A stretch of 64,000 bases of DNA, taken from contig NC_084472.1 of the NCBI RefSeq assembly GCF_027409185.1, positions 82,786,427 through 82,850,426 of the forward strand. The letters are read 5' to 3'. A program made the position numbers and the translations under genes. How positions within the stretch are numbered: the first letter of the stretch is position 1; the number at the start of each line of letters is the position of its first letter. Of the stretch, positions 54,884 to 64,000 are shown one piece after another. The stretch comes from Cynocephalus volans (Eukaryota > Chordata > Mammalia > Dermoptera > Cynocephalidae). The notes under the pieces are model-generated. The model saw only the letters and a list, made by a program, of their open reading frames with translations, did not search any database and was not told the origin of the DNA.

Positions 54884-55919
54884 GTGAGCTGCCCCTGTAA
54901 CTGGCCATAGGTGGGATAAAGACCCCATCAGGTTTCTAAGGTCCAAAGTGTCATCTCTGCTCTGGCCCAGGTTCCCTGGGTTCCCGCTTTTCCCAAAGTT
55001 TATCTTCACTTTGCAGGAGGGAGAAGTGGGTCCTAGCGCGCCTGCGTAGCAGAGAACTACGGCAGCGCTGGACTGACAGTGACGGAGTCACTTTGCTTAA
55101 CTAATTTATAACCCAGCAGAAGATGGTTTTCTTATGCCTGCAGCTGCATTTTCTACTGTTAAATATGATCAGATCTCTCCAACCTCTGATATGTTTTTTC
55201 CCATTTTTAAGATGATAAGCTTTTAGCATAAAATTCTGGCGACTAGCTTGCCTTCCTAATATTCTGCAATTTTAAGTATATCACAACTATTGTATAATTC
55301 TAAAATTGCCCAAAGAAAGTTTAGTTCCAACTTCCCACTCAGTACTGCTGTCTACTAAAGGGGCAGTGAAACTCAGTTCTGGTTCCCTTAAGTGAATTTA
55401 TTTCCTTTTAAAGTAAATTGTAGCACAGCTTCTTGCCACTCAGGCATTCATTGCAGATGATGTGATATTTATTTGGTAAGAACTTAGAATTTGTACTAAA
55501 AATATTCTGATTAAGCCATCATGCTTTAAAAGCCCTTTAGATGTGTGGATGATTGTATTTCATGGATACATTCAATATTGTGCTGTACTTCAATTTCTCC
55601 TGCAAAGCGTCCTCATAGCCTTTGGTCCTGGAAGAAAAAGTTGCCTGCTATGAAATTTGCATATGCTTGCAACTTGAAAAAAATGAGGTTCTAAGTCTGA
55701 GACAACACATTTTCAAACTTAGAAAAAGAATAAGTTTTGCATTTTCTTCCAATTGCCCTTTTAGTTTTTTTGACTTGATATGTCAGTAAGTACTCTGTAC
55801 CTACTGTAAAAGCTATAATAAAAATTATAGTGTTTCTCAAAATGGTTTGAGGGTACCATAGAGATGGATTTTAGATTGTTTCTTAAGAATATTAATGTTT
55901 ATGGAAAGTACTCAGTCAA

Positions 55920-56590
55920 CCAAATTTTGAATACTCAAGGCACATGGGGAACAAAACAAACACTTCCTTTTGTGGAGCTTATAGGTTAGTTGAGAAGATC
56001 CACTGATATTGAATAATAACAAAGAAATATAAATTTATAAGTTTGCTGAAAGAGAGATACATGGTTCTGTAAGGACTTATAGGAAGGATAGGAAAGGCTT
56101 CCCTGGGGAAGTAACAAAGCTGAGGTATGAAGGGCAAGAAGGAAATATGCAGCACCTGGGTGGAAGTCTGGCCTGTAGAAGAACACTTCAGGCAGGATGA
56201 CAGCAAAGGAAGAGAGCTTCGAGCATATGAGGTACTGAAAAAAAACCAATGTGACTGCAAAAGGGAGAATGAGATAGAAGGAAGGTGGTTTGAAATAGGA
56301 CTGGATTGGAGGAGACAGATCATGGAGAACTCTGTAGACCAGATTAGGGACTTTATATTTATTCTAGGAGTAATTGGGAGTCTTTGAAGTGTGATAAGAT
56401 TCATTTACACCTCGAAAAGATCCCTCTGTCTTGGAAAGGAAAAAGAGAAGACTGGAGGAAACCAGAGTGGATACTGCTCCCTTGGGAGATGACTACAGTA
56501 ATCCAGGTGACGAGTTTGGACTCGAGGACTGGTGGTAGAGATGAAGACAGGGAAGGAGAATCACTTTCAGAAGTAAAAGGCAATAGGGCT
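55920..56590 (+). mobile_element. LINE-2-like fragment in NEIL3 intron 1
   Basis: Blocks such as GGAGCTTATAGGTTAGTTGA, GGCTTCCCTGGGGAAGTAAC, AGATCATGGAGAACTCTGTA and CTACAGTAATCCAGGTGACG occur in the order typical of an L2 3' region. Confidence 0.55.
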
Positions 56591-56849
56591 TAGCCATAGA
56601 TATGATGTAAATATGCTTGTGACTATCATAATTTATATCATTCAACAATAATGTATTTTTAGGTTTTATACTAGTTCCTGGGCAAACAAAAATGCATTGG
56701 ATGAGGTTTCTGCTGTGAGAATTCAACCGAATGTTCTAAATAAATACCTCATTGGTATTTAGGCAAAATAGCACAATGATTTACTTTTAAGTTTGTTGTA
56801 ATTATCTCTGGTGGCAAGGCATGAAGTGCTTTTACATTTCATTCACTCA

Positions 56850-57030
56850 TGAGAAAGAATAACCCTGTGAGAAAGGGTTAACCTGATGATACAGATGAGG
56901 AATGTGAGGCTCAGTGAGTTTAAATCAGTTGCCCAAAATCAGTGACTAGTAAGGGTTTGAACCAGAGTTTGATTTCCCTTCTTTCTGACTCCAAAGCCTA
57001 CACTCTTAACCATGCTGTAGCTTCTTTTAA
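56850..57030 (-). mobile_element. MIR SINE, antisense
   Basis: Reversed MIR: GATGATACAGATGAGGAATG, TTGCCCAAAATCAGTGACTA and AGGGTTTGAACCAGAGTT. Old and non-coding. Confidence 0.75.
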
Positions 57031-58507
57031 TAATAAAAGATTCAGTAGGAAAGTGGCTAATACATATAATCGTAGGAACACCATCATGCTCAGTATGTAG
57101 TAGTTATTAACTAGAGCAGTGTGACCTTTGTGCGACCTTGGGTTTTTGGCTGTGTCTGCCACCACTTTTAGTTTTGTTTAATTTAGTCAATTCTTTTGTC
57201 TACTCTGATGATTCTTGTCTAATTGCTTCCATTCCCACGTTCAGATTGCACAAAAGTGTGCAGCCTGATAGTATATTATAAATGCTTCATTAGTGGTTTG
57301 GCAATTATCAATATCACTTTGTAGCAATACCCAATAAGCTGTTTCCCACAAATAAAAAGCCCTGCATTTAAAGCTATTATGTTTTGTACCTTGACAGAAA
57401 TAGGTACTTAAAATCGGAACAGGCCTTTGTGATTGTGATTAGGAATCTGGTTCTATAGACATTGGATTTGAAAATCAGTATGAAATGAATAATCTCTTGG
57501 TGGCTATTGGTAAACTTGTAAATATTTTGCCATGGCTTCACTTTCTGGGCCTTTGGTCTAAAAATAATAAGATAACCTTTGTAAATATGACAGGTCTTTT
57601 GCATTGTAGAGTGATACTGGTTTCATAGTAAATTTCATTAAAGTATGGTAGGTTGTCAGAAACCTCTGGCAAGATCATTATCGTAACAGATGATCCCATG
57701 TTTCCGAGGCATTTAATGCGAGAGAGTTAAAGCTATTTAAATGTTTCTGCTCCTGGCGGGAAATGCTTAGTTTTTCACAAGGCAGCATTTAAAAATAATT
57801 TAATAACTGCATTCTATATTCTTTACAATCCAGTAAACGTGAAAAAAATTACAAAGGAGAGCTAAAGAAATATTAATTGGGCATTTAAAATAAAAGATTT
57901 GACCTTTAGATAATCACTGTACCAAAAAACAAAAAACCCTGCCTCAGTGCCTACTGCCATAATAAACCAGTTACTCTGTCATATGGCATTCCTCTTTGTT
58001 CCAGTTTAAAGTTCATAGAGAATACACTTGAATGCATGTCTCCCTGTGGCAACTGATCCTCATTTTGAAGAAGAAAGCCTAGCCATAGACGATCCCAGCA
58101 TATGTTAGTCATGTATGCTCTATATTATTTCTCTGAATTTCGATCCACTGTCTCATCAACATAAAATTACGCGACTGTATAAGCACACTGCATAAAACTC
58201 TACTTGACCTTGTGGAACCTCATGGTAAGAAACAATGTTGGAATATAAATTAACATGTCTGGTTAATGAACTTTGAAGAGGCAATCCTCCAATTTTAATT
58301 GTTGGGTGGATAAAATATTTTAGTCAAATCACTATGTAATCTGCATGTGTTTTCAATCTCCTTTCACAAAACAGGATATGAAACAGTTTATTTATAAGCA
58401 TTTATTTCATTTGAAACGTTAATCTGTAGTTGTTCCCATCACTCTTTAGGATTTGATATGTCTATTTAATATACTGGCTACCCATTCATCTTTATGCTTC
58501 ACATTAT

Positions 58508-58938
58508 CACTGTAGTGGATTAAATTATGTCCCCCCCAAACTCAGTGAAGCTTGAATTTTGTCCCCCAAGTTTTACATATTAGAAATTTAGCCCCCACTG
58601 TGACTGTTAAGAGGGTGGGAAATCCTATTATGGTAATTGAAAGGTGGAACCTTAAAGAGGTGGTTGGACTGTAGGACCGTGCAGTAGTGAATGGATTAAA
58701 AATGGTGGTCAGGGGCATGGTTCTGAGGGCTTTAAAAGAAGACAGTCTGTCTGTCTCTCTCTGCTCTCTCTGCTTCCACTATCTTGCAATGTGAGACCTC
58801 TGGGTCACCGTAGCCACCACCAGATGGACTTTGGACTTCCCAGCCTCAGAAACTAAACAATACATTTTGTGTTCTTGACAAATCACCCAGTTGCAGGTAT
58901 TTTGTTATAAGCAACAGAAATGGACTAATACAGTCATG
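58508..58938 (+). mobile_element. MaLR-type LTR, sense, in NEIL3 intron 1
   Basis: TGTAGTGGATTAAATTATGT, the AAGAGGTGGTTGGACTGTAG region, TTGGACTTCCCAGCCTCAGA and TTTTGTTATAAGCAACAGAA, ending GGACTAATACAG, follow a sense MaLR LTR. It contains a CT-rich stretch near 58745-58775. Confidence 0.65.
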
Positions 58939-59369
58939 AACAGAATAAGCATTTAATAAAAGGTGAAGGGATGGAAAAGAGCGTTTTGAATATTGCAAAA
59001 TGATTACGGAATTAAAAATAAATTGCATTTGAAATCTTTCATTATGAGTATGTATGTATTTTGTTGTGCATGTTATATGGAAATTCCTACTACATGAAAA
59101 TAATGAAGCCAGATAGTAAAAGTTTTCCTCCTACCTTCCCCTTCTTCAAAGTGGTGAAAAAATTATAGTTCATTTTATTGCCCTTATTTGAAGGAATGAG
59201 CGAATCCACAGAGATTCATTTTCCAACTAAATGAAGCTAATTCCTCTAAGTACCTAAAGGGGTTTTCTAAATATTTTATAGAACATGCATTATGTACTTC
59301 CTTACCTTCTTAAATGGATACTGATAATGATTTCTCCTTAATGACTCAGGATCATCATTATCAGCATTC

Positions 59370-59450
59370 AGCATTTTATGGAATTGTGAAACAAGGATAA
59401 CAGAGCAGATAACATTCTTACAGATGAGGAAACTAAGGGAGGTGATTTTT
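59370..59450 (-). mobile_element. MIR fragment, antisense
   Basis: TTACAGATGAGGAAACTAAG is the antisense MIR core block. Short. Confidence 0.5.
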
Positions 59451-62344
59451 CATAGTCATTGTAGATTTTTATCCATTGCTAAAGTATTCAATATGCTGTA
59501 GAGAAAGGAACATCTGATCATCTTCATTTTGAATTCCCATTCCTTTGTTAGTCCCTCATCTGGAGATGCTTATACTCACATCTTAGTTTATTTGATCAGG
59601 ATTAAATTAGAGGACATATACAACTCTTAGCTTAGTGCCTAGCAAAATAAGCATCCTGGCATTTGTTATTTTTCTCCTGGATCAGTGCTTTCTCACCAGA
59701 CCCATTTATCTGAGGAACGCTGTATTTCCTTATGAAGGGTCTGTAAACATCTGGTGCCCCCAAATAAGTTACAAAATATTTAGTCTCTGGGTCAGTGCTT
59801 AAAGGTTTTGCATTTAGAAAATTGTAGAATATGTTGTGATGCGTGGACCTAAATACCTCTGTTTTAGTGCTTAGAGACCATTTTAAAATTAGGTTATTTG
59901 ATGAGTTAGACTGGTAGATAAGTGACCTCTTATTAAGTAAAGTGTTGCTGTATTGGGGGAAAAAAGGCATTTGGGGGGAAAAAGGAGAGAATATGAAAGT
60001 AAGTATGGTATTTTCTCTGTGGGGAAAATATGTAACAGCACTCGAGTTGAAACGTTTATCTATGGAAAAGTCATATTCTGCTCTGAAAAGTTCATCTTTC
60101 TTGTTCACCCATGGATAGGCAGGATAAATGGTAATCAGCACCGTACATCATGTGCTGTCTCTAAAAATATATGTTGTTTTGAAGATTTCATATTATTAAG
60201 CCACTTGAAAATGGGAAGGTGAACCCTTCTCAATCATGCTTAAAATTGTGGCAAAGGAGATTTTCTTCTCTATTTCAGGAAAAAGAAAAAAAGGATGACA
60301 TGTTCAAATCATACAGTAACAGGATTTTAAGGGTCAATTTGAGAAAGTCAAGTATATGGTGGGCAATTGTGTATAGTTATAGCAAACATAATAGGCTTGT
60401 GGAAATTAATTTTTGAATTTGTCTGTGCAGCAAAAGCTTGTAGAGAGAGGTGATAACCCTAGATTCTACAGTGGGACAAGTGAATATCTTATAAATCTTA
60501 GGTTTATTGCAAAAGCCTTGCTCAGTTGATATACAGTAGCTCTCAAAATAAGTGGAACAAACCATGACTGGTATACCAGAATTTCCTTTTAAGATGGGGT
60601 TTTAAAAAAACAGTGAAAAATACATGCAGGCACTTGTGATAGCCAATCATAAGTTGAAAATTTAATTTTGTCCCAAGTATATTATCTAGAGCAGATTATT
60701 TCAGAAATGGCAGTGTACCAGGAATGAACTGACCTAGGTGAAGCACCTGCATGATGGACAATTGAATAAAAACATCTTTACCTCCTGTTAGTTCCCTAAA
60801 AACAAAAATGGAATATAGAATAGATGTTTTTAAAGTAAGCATTCAAATGCTAAGTAAACATGTCAAGTAAAAACCATGTGCTCTAAGACTTGTTGTGAAC
60901 GTATATCAATCTCTTTGTATACTTTCCTATACAGTTCTTTACACTTATATGGGAACTTCTGGTAAATACGGTGTTTTACTTCCATGTAGCTTTTTATAGT
61001 CATGAGAATTTGGTCTTCCTGTATTAAATGTCACTCCATTGCAAATAATTAGAAAATAAGAGACTGGGGTGTTAATAAGTTTTAAAAGGAGATAAAACAT
61101 CTGGTAGAATAAAAGCTTTTGCAGGAAATCTTGGGAAAGGTAAAGCAAGATGGGGATAGTGGGTGGGGAGACAGTGAGCCTGTATTTTCAAACAATACTC
61201 AGTCTTAGGAAGGAAGAGAGGAAGGATCTGTTTAATTCCGCAGTTGTTTTCTGAACCCCAGGCATTGTGTAAAGCCCTCAAGGATATTAGCTATACATGA
61301 ATTTCTGTCACCCAGGAGCTTATAGACAGATAGGGGAGAAATACAAGTTACAATACTTAATAGTAATTTAGTATTGTAAGTGCTATTGACAGTGGTTTTG
61401 AAAACACAGTGCTAAGTTTGGCAGGTAGAAAGCCTTGAAACTATTCTGCTACTCAGGTGGGGAACTCAGGTACCAGAGAAAATTATAAAATGTGAGCAAG
61501 GAAGAGGTTATCCTAACATTTCATTTGAATTCCCAAATACCCCATCGAGTATTAACTAATTCTTAAACATATTCAAGCCAAGGTCACACAGCATCTGTAG
61601 CTGGAAGAGTTTCTGCTGTTCTGAAGTCATTTGATAGTTTCAGGTCAGTATTTTTTTACAAGTGAATATTTCTCTGCCTGTGGTCATTCCTCCACTTGCC
61701 CTTCTGCTAACATTTGTGTTGTAATATTCATGTTCATCAGGCCATAAACATCTTTATTCAACATTTGTAGAGCCTTTAATTTCATAATTTTCAATTTTTC
61801 TTTTTGGATGTCATGTTGTGTATTGTTTTTCATTATGGGGAGCAGGGTAAAACACCTGTAGAGCAAGCAGGACATGAATTACACCTTTAAGGACTTGGTT
61901 TGAGGTTTTCTTTGAGGCTGTCAGGACAATGTTGACAGCTGTGTGAAGGTATATAATGGCTCATTTGAGAAAAAGGAAAAAGAACTCAGAAGTGAGGCTA
62001 TTACTCTAGTTTAAGAGTTAATATGTATATGTATGTACCTATTTTATCTTATATACTAGTTATTTATTTCTAAATTTTAAGATTTTTATTAAATTTGAGT
62101 GCAAGTTAAATGTTTATAAAACATATCTAAAGAATAAAAAAGATATAAGGAACACCAATATACATAGTGCCCAGTTTAAGAAAAAGAGCATTACCAATAT
62201 CTAAACAAAACCCTATTCCTCTTCTTCCCTCACAGAAGAACCTATACTTTATGTTTATGTTTTATGTTCATTTATGTTTATAATTTCCTTAATTTTCTTA
62301 AAGCAGCATTCAGTACATATATTGTACATTTATTGTAATCCTTA

Positions 62345-63200
62345 TGATGCCAGAGGAAGGGTCTTCGGGGCCCAATAGGAGCCCTCAACCCACCCCATCC
62401 TCTTACCAAGGTCTTGACTCCACCATAGGAAAGAATTCAAGAGCAGAGTCACAGCAGGAAGTGAGAACAGGTTTAATGTAACAGATAGGAAATACAGATT
62501 CCACAGAGAGAGTGCAGCCTAGCTCCAGAGAATGAGCAGGGCCCACACCAAGTTTAATACAAAAGTAAGAAATACTTAAAGCACAGTACAGAGTGCCGGC
62601 TGGCTCAAGAGAGTGAGCAGCCACCAGCTAACAGTAAGCTTAACGTGAAAGTAGAACATACACACCTCAGCCAGCAAAGTGCGGGTTGGCAGAAAGTGAG
62701 CAACCACTCCACCTTCTGCTGGGATTTGGCTTTTATAGTTTCACTATGTAATACATATTCATGTGGTCTCATGAATATTCTTCAATTAAGGGGGTGGTTC
62801 CCAGTAATGTAACAATGCACATACTCAGTTGGTCTCTTCTTGAAGCATGTTCATTGGTCAAATCCTATCATGTGCACCAGACATATTCAAGAATATTCTG
62901 TGCTCTTTAGCACCCCTAGTGGAAGGTCATTCAAAGGATAAACTTCTTTTCACTAAGCATGCTTGGCTACCTGGGTTATATAACCCTTTTCTACTGAGCA
63001 TGCCCAGCCACTGTATTTGCATAAGCTAACTGCATGAGGTCCCAATTTCCCCCTGTTGGTTCCGAAATTAGGTCTAACTAGGAAGAGTAACTTTCCTAGT
63101 GGAGGGGCCTGGGACCTTGAGGAATGGCTAGAAACCTAGAGGTGCATCCTGAAACCCAAACCCAGGAAAACTGAGCATCTCCTGTCTCACTAACAATGTA
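62345..63200 (-). mobile_element. Solo LTR of ERV family C, antisense to NEIL3
   Basis: About 855 bp, homologous to the split LTR at 31165-31848 plus 34271-34436. In LTR orientation it starts near TGAGACAGGAGATGCTCAGT, has ACTATAAAAGCC as TATA region, and ends CTGGCATCA. Its 3' half has degenerate repeats around GAGTGAGCAGCC and AAGTTTAATAC, suggesting duplicated segments. No internal viral sequence adjoins it, so it is a solo LTR. The borders are approximate. Confidence 0.75.
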
Positions 63201-63907
63201 ATGTTTGGTTTTACAAGGCTGATGGGGGAAAAGGAACATGAATTTCCTTTTTCTTTATTAACATTGTGACTGGAGTGGGACAGGTCTTGATTTCTCTACT
63301 CAAGAGACCGCAGGCTTTATCTCATTCTCTATACTCCTACAAGACCATGAAAATTGAAGCTCTTATTTCTTACGGCCAGTAAATGCCCTTAGGGTAAAAG
63401 CTCACTTCAGGGCTCTGCTTACCTACCTCTCAGGGTTCTCTCCTATGTCTACTTGATTTTTGACCTCTTATTATTCCTTACTTGCTTAAAAATTAGTCAA
63501 TGTGGTTAAATATATTTCTGTTTTCATATTTTATCTATCATTTTTACCTGTTTTTATCAGAATACTCTTTTGGGGAACTTGGATATACTTCTGGACTTGG
63601 AAGAATCTATATTCCACTTTTTTTTTTTTTTAAACACTCACATTATTTTCATGTACTTTCTTTTTCATATGCACAGAACTATATGGTCCTGGAAGAAACT
63701 CATTTTGATTGTCTGCCAATTACTTTTTTTCATTTAATTTTTTTGGCCGCTCTGTTTTTAGATGACTGCATAGTAATTTGACAAAATGTATGTAAACAGC
63801 TGATTACATTACTTGACTTGTTGGAGATTATTCTTCTCATTGGAATGCACCTGGGCATGAAGTATTATAAATACATTTTAGAATTAAATTATAATTTTGC
63901 TTAGAAT

Positions 63908-63937
63908 TTGTGTGTGTGTTTATGTGTGTGTATGTGT
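63908..63937. repeat. TG-rich simple repeat before the exon 2 acceptor
   Basis: Interrupted (TG)n directly upstream of the acceptor TTTTCTACTAG, in the place of a polypyrimidine tract. Confidence 0.8.
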
Positions 63938-63947
63938 TTTCTACTAG

Positions 63948-64000
63948 GCAGCTGCACTGAATGATAATAGAGAAGCCAACCAGAATTTCTTGAGACTGTT
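63948..64000 (+). CDS. NEIL3: NEIL3 exon 2, first 53 bases (cut by the window end)
   Basis: After the acceptor CTACTAG the frame continues in phase 0 with AAALNDNREANQNFLRL, matching the residues that follow Gln52 in NEIL3 as I recall them (an AAALN start). The remainder of the Fpg/Nei N-terminal domain lies beyond the window. Joined with exon 1 the reading frame is open, so the gene appears intact here. Confidence 0.9.

Larger units (their letters stand above)
54440..54900 (+). promoter_or_regulatory. NEIL3: NEIL3 CpG-island promoter
   Basis: An abrupt rise in GC and CpG in otherwise AT-rich DNA, covering the 5' flank and exon 1. There is no TATA box. It contains a palindromic NRF1 site GCGCATGCGC (54525-54534), an E2F site TTTGGCGGGA (54576-54585), two Sp1 GC boxes GGGCGGGG (54589-54596, 54600-54607) and a CHR-like TTTGAA (54624-54629) just after GC-rich CGCGCGG. 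This set suits a proliferation-linked gene. Initiation is probably near 54640-54700 (inference). Confidence 0.85.
54884..63947 (+). other. NEIL3: NEIL3 intron 1
   Basis: 9,064 bp from GTGAGC to a polypyrimidine-poor, TG-rich stretch ending TTTTCTACTAG. It contains L2-like, MIR and LTR insertions listed separately and otherwise AT-rich DNA. I saw no further exon. A minus-strand open frame of 169 codons at 59632-60141 has no recognisable domain. Confidence 0.9.

Noticed and set aside
54362..55009. 215-codon open frame antisense to NEIL3 exon 1
   Set aside because: High GC content of the CpG island favours long antisense frames, and it overlaps a clear exon on the other strand. A bidirectional promoter is possible but not supported by any recognisable protein.
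59632..60141. 169-codon minus-strand open frame in NEIL3 intron 1
   Set aside because: No domain, repeat or splice context recognised. The AT-rich composition and lack of promoter signs fit a chance open frame.

Overview
The window is nuclear DNA of a placental mammal, most likely a colugo (Dermoptera). The clearest taxon clue is a set of tRNA-Ile-derived SINEs (starts near 2013, 7634, 26811, 36240, 52265) of the CYN type, known from colugos. MIR, L2, MER5/MER20, MaLR and LINE-1 repeats fit a placental mammal. The only host gene recognised is NEIL3 on the plus strand: promoter and exon 1 near 54.5-54.9 kb, a 9.06-kb first intron, and the start of exon 2 in the last 53 bases. The first 54 kb is therefore the region upstream of NEIL3. 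No other host exon, rRNA or functional tRNA gene was recognised.

Layout. 1-16.3 kb: AT-rich intergenic DNA with MIR, L2 and hAT relics, a mariner transposon with both ends (6.7-8.0 kb, holding a CYN SINE), an L1 3' end (10.8-11.7 kb) and a mariner MITE (15.3 kb). 16.3-25.6 kb: an old antisense L1 split by a complete 8.2-kb betaretrovirus-like provirus on the minus strand, flanked by a perfect 6-bp duplication (GATCTT). 25.6-31 kb: intergenic, one SINE, one LTR. 31.2-34.4 kb: an LTR split by a complete MaLR element. 34.4-44.2 kb: L1, MLT1 and MER20 pieces and four of the five copies of one LTR family (called family B here), one of them an internally deleted provirus. 44.5-52.6 kb: a full-length but inactive LINE-1 that apparently carried about 1.2 kb of downstream DNA with it, next to a short SINE at the same target site. 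52.8-64 kb: MaLR LTR, NEIL3 CpG-island promoter and exon 1, then intron 1 with L2, MIR, a MaLR LTR and a solo LTR.

The most informative part is the provirus. It has two 398-bp LTRs (about 18 hand-counted differences), an exact tRNA-Lys1,2 primer site, gag, a dUTPase-protease-G-patch pro region, pol, and an env with the SDGGG receptor motif of the type D/RD114 interference group. All its genes carry stops or frameshifts. Three features need follow-up: an exact 23-nt second copy of the polypurine tract inside the integrase region (possible central PPT), a repeated slippery heptamer that puts gag and pro in one frame, and a CTE-like segment between env and the 3' LTR. Repeat family names were assigned by eye without database searches.
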